64,000 nt of DNA. Source: Clostridiales bacterium CCNA10 (GTDB lineage Bacteria > Bacillota > Clostridia > Oscillospirales > Oscillospiraceae). Positions 41,116 to 49,577 of the stretch are shown here, one piece after another (positions within the stretch are counted from its first letter, which is position 1; each line of letters starts with the position of its first letter). The notes under the pieces were generated by a model. The model was not told the DNA's origin and ran no database searches. It saw nothing but the letters and a program-made list of their open reading frames with translations. A program made the position numbers and the translations under genes. The stretch covers positions 992,001-1,056,000 of the forward strand of contig AP018533.1 of assembly GCA_003573975.1 (NCBI GenBank). Direction: 5' to 3'.

Positions 41116-41571
41116 TTATTCATGGGCATCGCCCATTGATTCACAGAATTCCTTAAAGGTTTTCTTTGCGTTGTATCTCTCGATAAACGCATCATACTTG
41201 GAGATTAACTCCTGGGTATCTCGACTGCCCTCCCTTAACTTGAGAATTTCATCCTCCATGGCCTTATTGATATTGCTTCTGATGTAGTGGCCTAATGAAG
41301 ATGAATCAAAATATGTTTCCCGAACGACTTTGCCATCCAGCAAAATTTCTTCAAACAGCCTAACATCGTATGTAGCGTCTGAGAAATAATGCACAAGGTA
41401 AAAAGTGATTGCATCGTCCAGGCTGGAATACTTGCGGGATTGATAGCGCTCCCACGGCTCACCATGGTTGAAGATCCCCTTGCAGATGTAGTCCCAATCC
41501 TTTTTGTTATTCACGAACTCGACGGTATATCTTGTTTCAATATCCACGGCGCTGTCCTGGTAGGAAACCAT
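41116..41571 (-). CDS. hypothetical protein
   Basis: 151 residues. DKKDW-type start (NNKKDWDYICKGIFNHGEPW), then helical C-terminus (AFIERYNAKKTFKEFCES). Unknown family. Confidence 0.55.
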   Translation of the reverse strand: MVSYQDSAVDIETRYTVEFVNNKKDWDYICKGIFNHGEPWERYQSRKYSSLDDAITFYLVHYFSDATYDVRLFEEILLDGKVVRETYFDSSSLGHYIRSNINKAMEDEILKLREGSRDTQELISKYDAFIERYNAKKTFKEFCESMGDAHE

Positions 41572-41586
41572 GAAATTTCACCTCCT

Positions 41587-41622
41587 ATTATATCTACCGC
41601 CGAATCCAGGTGAGAATTTACT
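41587..41622 (-). promoter_or_regulatory. TATAAT promoter with weak upstream box
   Basis: TATAAT at the usual place before the gene at 41571; the upstream box reads AGTAAA instead of GGTTAA. Confidence 0.5.
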
Positions 41623-41860
41623 CACCCTCAGAAAAATTTTCGTTTTCAATATCTCCGCCGATGCTGAACACCTCATAGGCGGCAGACTCCAGGCGGCTGA
41701 TAGAGGCCGTGGCGGTCGACTCCCGCTCCTTGATTGCGTCCGCCTCCGCCGTCATGATGTCATTCACCAGATTGAACGCATCCACAACGTCATCATCGGA
41801 AACAATCAAATCGGAATACTTTCTTTTAATCTGCTCCAGCGTTTCCTTTTTCAAATACAT
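41618..41860 (-). CDS. small helical protein
   Basis: 80 residues, mostly one long helix (LKKETLEQIKRKYSDLIVSD; ERESTATASISRLESAAYEV). Acidic C-terminus. Unknown. Confidence 0.55.
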   Translation of the reverse strand: MYLKKETLEQIKRKYSDLIVSDDDVVDAFNLVNDIMTAEADAIKERESTATASISRLESAAYEVFSIGGDIENENFSEGE

Positions 41861-41862
41861 GG

Positions 41863-42420
41863 TTACATCTCCTTATGAAAATTTTGGTTGAATGTATCAG
41901 AGTATGCGGCAACGCCATTCCAGTCATCGTAGCGCACTTTTTCCTTTTGTCCGCCGCACTCAAAAATCAGGTTAGCTCTCGGCTCGCTGCCGTCTTCAAA
42001 TACCCGGCGCTTTCCGCATATATACCACTTTGCAAACGGTTCACGCCTGGACACCTCGCGCAGATAATAGCGGCCATCCTCACCGCGATACACCTGCCGC
42101 CCGGTTCCCATCTCAACCTCAACAAACTTGACTGGGATAATTTTGTCCGGGTTTCTGGCCTGGTCATTGTAATAATTGTTTTGCGACACTTCCAGGCACC
42201 ACATATCCATAGAGGAATAGTGCTGAAGCTTGACATTTTCTCTTATGTAGTCTTCACCCAGGCGCATATAGGTATCAAGTCCCATAAAGAGAACGCCAAC
42301 ATGAAAATCATCATCAATGGCCGTGATTTTTACCTTATCATCCAGACACGATGGACGCATCCCGATAAGAACGTATTCTTTTTTGTCTCTGTCCGTGGGA
42401 GAAGAAAAGGAAACAATCAT
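41863..42420 (-). CDS. hypothetical protein
   Basis: 185 residues from ATG at 42420. Beta-rich; KEYVLIGMRPSCLDDKVKIT and KWYICGKRRVFEDGSEP. Start overlaps the LPD11 stop by four bases. Confidence 0.55.
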   Translation of the reverse strand: MIVSFSSPTDRDKKEYVLIGMRPSCLDDKVKITAIDDDFHVGVLFMGLDTYMRLGEDYIRENVKLQHYSSMDMWCLEVSQNNYYNDQARNPDKIIPVKFVEVEMGTGRQVYRGEDGRYYLREVSRREPFAKWYICGKRRVFEDGSEPRANLIFECGGQKEKVRYDDWNGVAAYSDTFNQNFHKEM

Positions 42421-42737
42421 TGCGCCATCCTCCTTTCGTACCGCTCGATCTGCCGCATGGTCAACCACTCTGGCTTTCCATCCTTGGGGAAGCTATTCCA
42501 GATTGCTTTCATGTAGGCGATCTGAAGCTGCACACTTCCAGCCCACAGGTATTTCTCAACCATATTGCCAAAGCCCAGGAAATACTCGCAGTCCATCTTC
42601 ATCCTGGACAACAGTTGATAGCGGAAGATTTCATCCTGATGGACAACCAGGTTGATTTCATACTGCTGCCGCTCAGAAATTGGGTTCATAACATTGCAAC
42701 TGCATTTCGCAGTCTTCATATTCAACATTGCAACCAC
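42417..42737 (-). CDS. LPD11-like small protein
   Basis: 106 residues. RMKMDCEYFLGFGNMVEKYL, WAGSVQLQIAYMKAIWNSFP and KPEWLTMRQIERYERRM match the large-polyvalent-protein-associated domain 11, usually a stand-alone or fused module on phages and plasmids. Role unknown. Confidence 0.75.
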   Translation of the reverse strand: MVAMLNMKTAKCSCNVMNPISERQQYEINLVVHQDEIFRYQLLSRMKMDCEYFLGFGNMVEKYLWAGSVQLQIAYMKAIWNSFPKDGKPEWLTMRQIERYERRMAQ

Positions 42738-42742
42738 CTCCT

Positions 42743-42778
42743 ATTATATCTGCCAGACCAGTGACGAAAATCTTAACC
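42743..42778 (-). promoter_or_regulatory. GGTTAA-N24-TATAAT promoter
   Basis: Minus strand; 6 bp before the LPD11 gene start codon, so its leader is extremely short or the true start lies further in. Confidence 0.7.
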
Positions 42779-42784
42779 TTGAAA

Positions 42785-42816
42785 ATAAAAAAAACGGGGA
42801 GTCATCCCCGTTTTTT
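42785..42816. terminator. intrinsic terminator
   Basis: ACGGGGA/TCCCCGT stem with A-run on one side and T6 on the other, just after the stop at 42820. Seven bases past it the next GGTTAA promoter begins. Confidence 0.82.
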
Positions 42817-42819
42817 ATT

Positions 42820-43212
42820 TCAATCCACAGCATACACAAGCTCTACGCCGTCACGGTCAGCGAAAAACTTTTCGGCCACCGGACAACGGCTGCACAGCGC
42901 TCGATTGCATTCACCAGGGGCGCGGCAGGCCGCACCATTCACGCCGCAAATCTCAGGGACTTCTCCCTTTGCGTGAAGAACAATGCGCTTGCCGGTCAGC
43001 TTTTCAGTAACCAGCCGCTCCAGATACCGCAGGGCGGTTTTGTCATCGCTGAAAATCTGGTTCCCAATCTTCCATCCCCATCTGCTTCCATAATGCTCAG
43101 GGTCTTTCTCTACGGGGATCTCAGCGCCGTTGCTTAAATGAATCATCCAGTGCTTTTCGTCCAGCACCTCCGCATTAAGATAAAGGCTATCTGAAACATA
43201 CATCTCGACCAT
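42820..43212 (-). CDS. hypothetical Cys-rich protein
   Basis: 130 residues from ATG at 43212 after GGAGG. CGVNGAACRAPGECNRALCS and CPVAEKFF supply six Cys near the C-terminus, possibly a metal cluster. Unknown. Confidence 0.6.
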   Translation of the reverse strand: MVEMYVSDSLYLNAEVLDEKHWMIHLSNGAEIPVEKDPEHYGSRWGWKIGNQIFSDDKTALRYLERLVTEKLTGKRIVLHAKGEVPEICGVNGAACRAPGECNRALCSRCPVAEKFFADRDGVELVYAVD

Positions 43213-43243
43213 GATACAAACCTCCATATCTTTTTGGCTTCCT

Positions 43244-43279
43244 ATTACATCTAACGCACGACAACGGCAAAAATTAACC
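43244..43279 (-). promoter_or_regulatory. GGTTAA-N24-TGTAAT promoter
   Basis: Minus strand; 32 bp before the gene at 43212. Confidence 0.7.
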
Positions 43280-43285
43280 AGTAAA

Positions 43286-43320
43286 ATAAAAAAACGACGC
43301 AGAAAATCTGCGTCGCATAT
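43286..43320. terminator. intrinsic terminator
   Basis: 9-bp stem CGACGCAGA/TCTGCGTCG with an A-rich left flank (T-run in minus sense). Follows the lipoprotein gene. Confidence 0.75.
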
Positions 43321-43339
43321 GTATTCCTATTCAGTTTTC

Positions 43340-43792
43340 TTATTCGCCGGAGAGAATGGCATCCTTAAAATTTTCCACGGCTTCATCTTTCAAAATCTCA
43401 GAATAGTGGGTGCTGATAGCGATATATTCATCCGAAAGACTTTCCCTGGTAGCGGTCAGAAGATTGTGCGCCTCTTCCACGGTTCCGCCAAACTCATCCG
43501 CAGAAAAACCCTCTTCTACGAAAAAATCCACCATCGCATCCTGGGCAGACTTCAGCGCATCTTCCGCACCCGTCCCATCCGCATAGGAATTCCAGGCGGA
43601 CATCTCATCCATCGCCAGATTGAACAGCTCATCATGCTTTTCAACCGCAGCTTCCGCCGCTGCTGCAATTTCTTCTGCGCTTCCAGACTCAATGATATCA
43701 TACATTGTAGTCCGCTCTTTCTGTTCTGTTACAGAGCAGGCGCACAGAAAACACATCAGCATGACAGAAATAAAAAGACAGCACTTCTTCAT
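43340..43792 (-). CDS. lipoprotein
   Basis: 150 residues from ATG at 43792. Signal peptide KKCCLFISVMLMCFLCACS with a lipobox (LCAC-S) and a helical acidic mature part (EEIAAAAEAAVEKHDELFNL). Likely anchored to the outer face of the host membrane; a superinfection-exclusion role is possible but unsupported. Confidence 0.75.
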   Translation of the reverse strand: MKKCCLFISVMLMCFLCACSVTEQKERTTMYDIIESGSAEEIAAAAEAAVEKHDELFNLAMDEMSAWNSYADGTGAEDALKSAQDAMVDFFVEEGFSADEFGGTVEEAHNLLTATRESLSDEYIAISTHYSEILKDEAVENFKDAILSGE

Positions 43793-43858
43793 CTTTCCGC
43801 CCTCCAATCGTGGTAGGTGATAGCACCATTCTATCACCCCCACGACGATAAATCAATC

Positions 43859-44110
43859 TTAAATCACACCAAGGTTTTTCAGGGCGGCTCGTCCAACGGT
43901 TTCAATATGAACATCGTGGCATCCGTATTTATCATACCAGGAGCAAAGCACCTCCGTGCCGACAAACGCCCTCAAACAATCCCAGGCCAGCCGGTTTTCA
44001 AATACCTTATACCGCCCGCTTGCCTTGAGCCTGGGCGCATAGGCTTTAATCTGGTCAATATTCTTTTGAAAGACAGCTTGAACGCCGTCCAGCTCAGCTT
44101 TTAGCTTCAT
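43859..44110 (-). CDS. small conserved phage protein
   Basis: 83 residues from ATG at 44110. VFENRLAWDCLRAFVGTEVL and YDKYGCHDVHIETVGRAALK match a recurring Firmicutes phage protein of unknown role. Confidence 0.65.
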   Translation of the reverse strand: MKLKAELDGVQAVFQKNIDQIKAYAPRLKASGRYKVFENRLAWDCLRAFVGTEVLCSWYDKYGCHDVHIETVGRAALKNLGVI

Positions 44111-44459
44111 ACTCCTGCACCTCCTGAGCATCCATTTCCCTAATGTATTCGATTTTTGCGCCACGCAGCTTCCATGCCCTAATATACTCACGGCCACGCT
44201 GCCGGGCTTCCGTCTTATTCTTTGCGGGGCATTTCATCTCACCGCTTCCGCCGTCCGCATCGCTGATACATACGGCATAGTGCTTCACATCGTCCACGAT
44301 CTCAAAGGAAACGCCCTCGATAAAGAGGACGGTTCCATGGCCTGGTAGAAAAGCGGTGCGCCTGCCTTTCCACTCAGGATGATCGCCGCGAACATCTTCA
44401 AAGGTTCCGCGATACGCTTTCGGGATTGCAAGGTATTGAGATTTTGTAATTCGCTCCAT
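44094..44459 (-). CDS. hypothetical protein
   Basis: 121 residues. ITKSQYLAIPKAYRGTFEDV and KWKGRRTAFL-type core, charged C-terminus. Overlaps the next gene by 17 bp. Confidence 0.6.
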   Translation of the reverse strand: MERITKSQYLAIPKAYRGTFEDVRGDHPEWKGRRTAFLPGHGTVLFIEGVSFEIVDDVKHYAVCISDADGGSGEMKCPAKNKTEARQRGREYIRAWKLRGAKIEYIREMDAQEVQEYEAKS

Positions 44460-44474
44460 GGTTTTATCCCTCCT

Positions 44475-44510
44475 ATTATACCTACCAGGTTAAAACGGAG
44501 ATAATTTACC
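44475..44510 (-). promoter_or_regulatory. GGTAAA-N24-TATAAT promoter
   Basis: Minus strand; 16 bp before the gene at 44459. Confidence 0.65.
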
Positions 44511-44515
44511 ATCCA

Positions 44516-44818
44516 TCAAAGATTTATGATGGAAATGGTGAGGTCAAACAGATAGGCTTTTATCTCGTTGATAAAGCCCTCTTTTGTGTCCACCACATGG
44601 AAGATAAACTCCTTTTCAATCCGCCTTTGCAGACGCTTCCACTCCCAGGTCAGCACCAGCTTATTGGGATAGTTGTCAGCGATAGATGGAGTGATGGTAA
44701 AGGTGTTTTCACCAATCGCAGGGAGAATGTCATCCGTAAACGCCTCCAGCGCCAGGAGAATTTCATCCAGAATATCTTTCCGCTTTTCAAGAATCAGCGC
44801 TTCATTCATTCCAATCAT
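44516..44818 (-). CDS. hypothetical helical protein
   Basis: 100 residues: ILEKRKDILDEILLALEAF then LVLTWEWKRLQRRIEKEF. Unknown. Confidence 0.55.
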   Translation of the reverse strand: MIGMNEALILEKRKDILDEILLALEAFTDDILPAIGENTFTITPSIADNYPNKLVLTWEWKRLQRRIEKEFIFHVVDTKEGFINEIKAYLFDLTISIINL

Positions 44819-44852
44819 TTCAACCGCTCCAATCCATTAAATTTTGGTTTCT

Positions 44853-44888
44853 GTTATATCACACAGTCCAGAACGACAAAAATTAACC
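44853..44888 (-). promoter_or_regulatory. GGTTAA-N24-TATAAC promoter
   Basis: Minus strand; 35 bp before the gene at 44818. Confidence 0.7.
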
Positions 44889-44895
44889 GGAAAAA

Positions 44896-44930
44896 TAAAA
44901 AAGGCGGGGAATTTTTCATCCCCGCCAGTC
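44896..44930. terminator. intrinsic terminator
   Basis: 8-bp stem GGCGGGGA/TCCCCGCC with an A-run on the left (T-run in minus sense), right after the stop at 44933 and before the next promoter. Confidence 0.82.
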
Positions 44931-44932
44931 TG

Positions 44933-45340
44933 TTACATGATGAATGGGCTGTTCAGCTTGTCGCGCCCCTCTTTCATCAGAGCCAGCGCCTTGGCATCGT
45001 CCACCGTGGAAGCGATTTGACAAAGCACCTTGTAATTCTTCTTGGGCTGCTGCGCCCCGCTATCCACACGATAGCCCAGGCCGTTGCCGCGCATCATATC
45101 CGTTCCCTCAATCGGTTCATACACCTGCACATGAATAGAGGGCTGCTGCGCCACCGTCCGAAAGTTTTCCACCACATCATGATATCCAACCGTGACGCGG
45201 AGAATCCGCCCATCTTCCAGCTTGATATCTCGAATGGCCTGCTTTTCGCCCCAGGTGACAAAGTGCATCACATCCAGCTTAAAGCCGCCGCTCAGTTGCC
45301 CGTTCCACTTTTCGATCTGCGCCCTCGTGATTTTTGCCAT
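44933..45340 (-). CDS. hypothetical protein
   Basis: 135 residues. ITRAQIEKWNGQLSGGFKLD, GRILRVTVGYHDVVENFRTV; compact alpha/beta. Unknown. Confidence 0.6.
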   Translation of the reverse strand: MAKITRAQIEKWNGQLSGGFKLDVMHFVTWGEKQAIRDIKLEDGRILRVTVGYHDVVENFRTVAQQPSIHVQVYEPIEGTDMMRGNGLGYRVDSGAQQPKKNYKVLCQIASTVDDAKALALMKEGRDKLNSPFIM

Positions 45341-45359
45341 GATAAAATCCTCCTATTCT

Positions 45360-45563
45360 TTATTCAACGGCGATCCGCTTGCAATCGCCGGAAAGAACAT
45401 GCTCCAGCTTGCTTTTTACACTGCCCAGGTTTTCCGCCTGGAGCTTTGCCATGCCGCGCTCCATCTGGTTCGTGCTGCGCCGTGCCACCTGCTCATAGTA
45501 GTTGATGGTCAGCTCCAGAGCGCTCACCGTCCAGGTGATTTCCGTTTTCGTCAGCTTTTCCAT
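45360..45563 (-). CDS. small helical protein
   Basis: 67 residues, one long amphipathic helix (LELTINYYEQVARRSTNQME). Stop-start spacing of 3 bp to the upstream gene. Confidence 0.55.
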   Translation of the reverse strand: MEKLTKTEITWTVSALELTINYYEQVARRSTNQMERGMAKLQAENLGSVKSKLEHVLSGDCKRIAVE

Positions 45564-45566
45564 TCA

Positions 45567-45866
45567 TTACACCTCCAGGCCACGCCGCATCTTCATGCCG
45601 TCCACAACGGCACAGATCGCGCTCATTGCGTCCATATAGGCATCCATTTCCTCATACTTGCCATCCGCCCGGCTGCTGCTCGACCACTGCCCATACAGCA
45701 TCACGGCCATATCACGGATGTTTTGCAGCTCAATGTCCGTCCGGCCATCCAGCTCCAGCACTTTCTTGACTTGCGCCGCCTCTTCCTGGTCAATCCAGCC
45801 ACGCTCTTTCGGTTTGAAGTTTTCCTTTAGCTCCATGATGGAGTGAAAATCGGTTTTGGTTGTCAT
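45567..45866 (-). CDS. small helical protein
   Basis: 99 residues: WIDQEEAAQVKKVLELDGRT and KYEEMDAYMDAMSAICAVVD. Unknown. Confidence 0.55.
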   Translation of the reverse strand: MTTKTDFHSIMELKENFKPKERGWIDQEEAAQVKKVLELDGRTDIELQNIRDMAVMLYGQWSSSSRADGKYEEMDAYMDAMSAICAVVDGMKMRRGLEV

Positions 45867-45882
45867 GGTAACATCTCCTTCT

Positions 45883-45918
45883 GTTATATCTTCCGCCGTT
45901 CATCAAGGGGAATTAACC
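45883..45918 (-). promoter_or_regulatory. GGTTAA-N24-TATAAC promoter
   Basis: Minus strand; overlaps the end of the membrane-protein gene at 45913 and feeds the gene at 45866. Confidence 0.68.
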
Positions 45919-46137
45919 ACTGATACAAATTTCTTTGGTGAAAATTAAGTACAGTCCAAAAGGCAGGAGAAGAACAACCGCCGTTGCATCCCTATCTTCC
46001 GGGGTCTTTCCAGTAGCACACACCAGGCAAATCAGGATGGAGAGAAGCACGAAAACCAGCCCATAAAGTTTCTGTTTCCGCATCAGCTTCCGCCGCTGTT
46101 CCCGTGTTTTCCGCCGCATCATCCGTGTATTTTCCAT
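45913..46137 (-). CDS. small membrane protein, two transmembrane segments
   Basis: 74 residues. Very basic N-terminus (RRKTREQRRKLMRKQKLYG), segments at about 26-42 and 52-66. Positive-inside topology puts both ends in the cytoplasm. Confidence 0.6.
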   Translation of the reverse strand: MENTRMMRRKTREQRRKLMRKQKLYGLVFVLLSILICLVCATGKTPEDRDATAVVLLLPFGLYLIFTKEICISG

Positions 46138-46165
46138 TTTCTGTTCCCTCCGTCTGTTCTACTTA

Positions 46166-46567
46166 TTAAAAGAGATTCACACCATCAGGCATGATATAAA
46201 GGCTGCTTCCGCTATGCTCGACCTTCCAGCCCTCCAGGTGGTAGGCATCCACCATGGGCAGGTAAACGGGATTCTTCCAGCCATCCACCACCAGGCGAAA
46301 GTCCAGCCCATCCACCAGGACGGAAACGACTTGACGGGAAACGGTGCCGTCCGTGATAACCACCAGGCCACCGGACGCAATCCACGCCGCCAGCACCATT
46401 TCCAGCGTGGGAAGCTGTTCCACACTGTTACAGCGCTGCATATCGTCATCCACCGCGCCCAGGTTGAACACACGCCCCAGGTAGTAGGCTTTCGCCTCTT
46501 CCAGCGTTCCATTGAAGCCGGTTTCCAGGCTATCGCCATTTTCAAAGCCGATTCTGAAATACAACAT
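46166..46567 (-). CDS. hypothetical protein
   Basis: 133 residues from ATG at 46567. FRIGFENGDSLETGFNGTLE, LVVITDGTVSRQVVSVLVDG; beta-rich. A repeated element and a GGTTAA promoter lie upstream. Confidence 0.6.
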   Translation of the reverse strand: MLYFRIGFENGDSLETGFNGTLEEAKAYYLGRVFNLGAVDDDMQRCNSVEQLPTLEMVLAAWIASGGLVVITDGTVSRQVVSVLVDGLDFRLVVDGWKNPVYLPMVDAYHLEGWKVEHSGSSLYIMPDGVNLF

Positions 46568-46580
46568 GCTAAAGCCCTCC

Positions 46581-46616
46581 ATTATGTTTTCCGCTGTTCT
46601 GTTCTTGAAATTAACC
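46581..46616 (-). promoter_or_regulatory. GGTTAA-N24-CATAAT promoter
   Basis: Minus strand; 14 bp before the gene at 46567. Confidence 0.6.
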
Positions 46617-46680
46617 GGAAATTTCACTTTTTCAATCCATCCGCCCCAGCGCCGGCGCTCATCCAGCGCCAGGGCTTTCG

Positions 46681-46699
46681 GATTGATTAACTTATTCCT
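46681..46699 (-). promoter_or_regulatory. repeated intergenic element after sigma-like gene
   Basis: Minus strand AGGAATAAGTTAATCAATC, starting at the stop codon of the gene at 46699. Not the same as the GGTTAA promoter 65 bp further on. Confidence 0.5.
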
Positions 46700-47460
46700 T
46701 ACGCTGCCACCATGCCAGAGGCCACCAGGTCAGCGCGGATCTTCTTCAGTCGCTTGCACACCGCCGCCTCAGAGATTCCGATCATGGCCGCAATTTCCTT
46801 GCTCAAATAGCCGTCCCGGATTCCCTCAATAATCATGCGGTCTTTTTCGTCCCGTCCGTTCACGAATTCATCCAGCGCCAGCCGGGAAACGACGGCGGGT
46901 TCCGTGTTGTCCTTGCGGTTCGTCGCTACGGTTTCCAGCGCGTCCACCTGTTCGCCGTTCTTGTCGGTGATGGTATCCACACGACCGCGCCCGCGCTTGA
47001 TATCGTCGTTGTAAACCTTGCGGATAGCGTCTTTTGCGGAGCGATACACCAGAGAGGTGAGAGAGATATTGACCTTGCCAGTCGCCGCCCGCTTTGCGTT
47101 CAGCGCTTCCAGATAGTCAGCGTCCAGCCGGTCCGCCAGCTTCAGCCACGCCTCATTCACCAGCCCATCAAGGCCATGGTATCCCAGGAACCACGCTACA
47201 GTCTCGTTATACTGGAGATAGTGATCTTCCGTGCTGTAGCCGATCTCGTTCTTTGCCGCCCGCTTGACGCAAGCCGTCAGCATGTTGATCTGCTGCTGCT
47301 CGCTCATCGCCTGCCACTGGTTCAGGATGTTGGAGTTCTTGACGTGTTCCCACGCCATTTCCAGACAGATGGAGAACACAGGGCGCAGGCCGCCGGGCTG
47401 CTTGTTCGCGTGGTAAATCTCCCACGCCTTGCTCATGACTTCATGCAGATTGTATTTCAT
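46699..47460 (-). CDS. sigma-70-like transcription factor
   Basis: 253 residues from ATG at 47460. Residues 60-170 look like sigma region 2 (HDLDGLVNEAWLKLADRLD-like, TSLVYRSAKDAIRKVY) and residues 205-250 like region 4: DEKDRMIIEGIRDGYLSKEI followed by helix-turn-helix IAAMIGISEAAVCKRLKKIR. A phage sigma or sigma-like activator, and a candidate reader of the GGTTAA/TATAAT promoters in this block; inference only. Confidence 0.7.
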   Translation of the reverse strand: MKYNLHEVMSKAWEIYHANKQPGGLRPVFSICLEMAWEHVKNSNILNQWQAMSEQQQINMLTACVKRAAKNEIGYSTEDHYLQYNETVAWFLGYHGLDGLVNEAWLKLADRLDADYLEALNAKRAATGKVNISLTSLVYRSAKDAIRKVYNDDIKRGRGRVDTITDKNGEQVDALETVATNRKDNTEPAVVSRLALDEFVNGRDEKDRMIIEGIRDGYLSKEIAAMIGISEAAVCKRLKKIRADLVASGMVAA

Positions 47461-47579
47461 GGTAAAAGCTCCTTTCAAATCATCAGGCGGTTTGCGCCGC
47501 TGTTTGTCCTTTCTTTTGGGTTCCCACGACCGCCCGCAGGCGGTTTCGGAAAGTCCCCAGCTTTCCATCATCAGGTGGG

Positions 47580-47846
47580 TTACTCAATCGCGCCCCGCTT
47601 TTTCAAGTCGTAGAAGCACCAGCGGTTCACAGCCGGTTCATCCATTCCCTTGAACGCTTCCATCTCTTCATCAAACTGCGCCTTGTACCGCTCGATCTCG
47701 CCGCGCTGTTTGGCAATGCTTACACCAAAGTAGTTGTATCCAGCGGCCAAGTCCGCCGCCATGTTCCGCATCATCGTGCCCATCATCGCCTGTTTATCCT
47801 CAAACCAGAGGTCGAACCAGTCGTTCCGCTCATTCAATCTTGCCAT
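47580..47846 (-). CDS. small hypothetical protein
   Basis: 88 residues: NDWFDLWFEDKQAMMGTMMR and EIERYKAQFDEEMEAFKGM. Helical. A repeated element lies 58 bp upstream. Confidence 0.55.
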   Translation of the reverse strand: MARLNERNDWFDLWFEDKQAMMGTMMRNMAADLAAGYNYFGVSIAKQRGEIERYKAQFDEEMEAFKGMDEPAVNRWCFYDLKKRGAIE

Positions 47847-47903
47847 GCTGTTTAGCTCCTTTCTTGAAGTCCCAGGCCAGCGGGGAGAAGTCCCCGCCGC
47901 CTG

Positions 47904-47922
47904 GATTGCTTAACTATTTCCT
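47904..47922 (-). promoter_or_regulatory. repeated intergenic element
   Basis: Minus strand AGGAAATAGTTAAGCAATC, starting at the stop of the gene at 47922. Confidence 0.5.
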
Positions 47923-48266
47923 TAGATGAAGTACATGCTGCCGTTGTACTCAAGCGCCACGGCCTCTTGCCCCATCTCGTGCTTCAGTTCATTGCAGAGG
48001 GTAACAACATCGTCAATGTACTTTTCAGCCGCCGCCGTGTCACAGAATGCGAAAACCATCGTTGTTTTCTCAGCCACCAGAGCGCCATTCTCAGCCACCC
48101 AATACCCACGGACAGGGGAAGCAGTAGCACCGCCGAAGCACTCAGACAGCAGGCGCGCCACGCGCTCAACCTGGGCGGAGTTGTCGATCTCCTTGTTTAC
48201 ATCGACCGTAGCAGGCACATAGACGGTGATCTTGCTTTTCAGGGGAATAAGGTCTTTCAGTTTCAT
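47922..48266 (-). CDS. hypothetical protein
   Basis: 114 residues. VYVPATVDVNKEIDNSAQVE, LLSECFGGATASPVRGYW and a Thr/Val-rich core; probable alpha/beta fold. First gene of the leftward block. Confidence 0.6.
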   Translation of the reverse strand: MKLKDLIPLKSKITVYVPATVDVNKEIDNSAQVERVARLLSECFGGATASPVRGYWVAENGALVAEKTTMVFAFCDTAAAEKYIDDVVTLCNELKHEMGQEAVALEYNGSMYFI

Positions 48267-48285
48267 GGTGTCGATCTCCTTTCAA

Positions 48286-48304
48286 GATTGCTTAACTAAT
48301 CCCT
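48286..48304 (-). promoter_or_regulatory. repeated intergenic element
   Basis: Minus strand AGGGATTAGTTAAGCAATC, 19 bp before the first leftward gene. Confidence 0.5.
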
Positions 48305-48484
48305 TTTGGGGATTCCGCCCGCCGTCCACCAGAGGGGAAGCGGCGAACCGGAGTTGATTTACTACCTCCTTAACTCTGGTACTATTATACCGCACTTTAT
48401 GGGCGAAGTCAAGAAAAAACCGCTCAAAATTTATCGCTTTTCCCTTGAATAATAACCAAACCTGCAAGGCTTGATCTGTGCAAT

Positions 48485-49050
48485 TTGACGAACGGGATAC
48501 GCCAGCCACCACGCCCACCGCCTGCCCATCACCCAGCCCAGCCACCACCACTGGCACGGCCTGGACACCCGCCAGACCTGCACCAAGGCGGAGAGCCTGG
48601 AGCCAGGGAAGCCCAGGCGGAGCCAGAGCCAGAACCCAGCAGCCCCCAGGCAGTCAACGCCCAGCAGAGGCCAGCAGGAACCAGGAGAGAGCCAGCACCA
48701 GAGGACACAAGGCAAGGCCAGCACCCAGCAGAGGCGGAGAGGATGCAAGGCCAGCAGGAAGCGCCAGCCCTACCCAGCCCAGGGAACCGGGAACGCCTGC
48801 GCCCATGCAGAGCCAGCGCCCAGCCAAACACCAGAGCCAGCCCCACCGCCTGCACCCAGGAAGCCGACGATCTGGAGAGGGAGAGAGGGGGAGAGGGGAG
48901 AAGAGAGAGGGAGCGCACAGAAAATCACAGCATAAGAGCGCCGCCCACCACCTGCACCCGATGAGGCCACCGCCCAGGCGCTCCACCCATGCCGCCAGCC
49001 GTCCCAGCATCCCAGGCCAGACGGCCAGCCCTGGAGAGCGCCCAGCGCCA
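48485..49050. other. T-depleted, CCAG-rich, gene-free block at the divergence point
   Basis: About 565 bp in which the plus strand has very few T, built from short C/A/G words (CCAGC, CCAGG, CCACC, GAGAGGGAGAG). Frames stay open only because stop codons need T; the predicted peptides are low complexity, without RBS. Genes run left before it and right after it, which is where a replication origin or a packaging site might lie. No clear iterons. Between 49050 and 49450 I see no gene either, only a pyrimidine-rich stretch. Confidence 0.55.
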
Positions 49051-49453
49051 TGGAATTCAATTCCGCTTTTGTGGAGTATGCAGAACTGCCCTTGACCAAC
49101 GCCGCCCACGCTATCCCAAGGGAGGAAAGGCAAGGGGGATACTTTACATTTTGAGCGCCACCGCCACGGCGAAAAATCCGCCTTGTACCCCTTTCTCCAC
49201 ACCTCTAAACTTTTCACCCACCCAAAATCCTTACATCACACCCTTGGTCATCGTACTAATCTTTTGTTTTATGATTTCTCGACTCTATACTCGGCTTTTG
49301 TATGTTGACCATCGTACTTTTCTTTGGATCTCAGATTAACCAGCCTATATTTTAACAGGTGGATTTGGCAAGGAAATCGCCGTTGATTATCGCACGGAAT
49401 CTTTATCCTATCCTTATAAGGAATAAAATAATCAACTTTTTGACCAGATTTCA

Positions 49454-49482
49454 TTGACAAAGACACCCCATTCTGCTATAAT
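49454..49482 (+). promoter_or_regulatory. sigma-A promoter for recombinase
   Basis: TTGACA, 17 bp, TATAAT, about 95 bp before the recombinase start. One of the best consensus promoters in the window. Confidence 0.85.
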
Positions 49483-49538
49483 ACATAGTGTAGAGATACC
49501 TTGCATTTGAGCCGTAGGCCAACGGTATTTTCTCATAA

Positions 49539-49557
49539 AAAGAAATTAGCTAATCTA
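49539..49557 (+). promoter_or_regulatory. repeated intergenic element, plus-strand copy
   Basis: AAAGAAATTAGCTAATCTAT, in the leader of the recombinase gene, 20 bp before the ATG. Confidence 0.45.
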
Positions 49558-49577
49558 TTCTATACGGAGGTTATACT

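Noticed and set aside
48478..49217. Long open frames on both strands in the 48.5-49.2 kb block (100-200 codons)
   Set aside because: The plus strand almost lacks T, so stop codons cannot form by chance; the peptides are low-complexity Pro/Arg/Ala-rich or Leu/Gly/Trp-rich, without ribosome sites.
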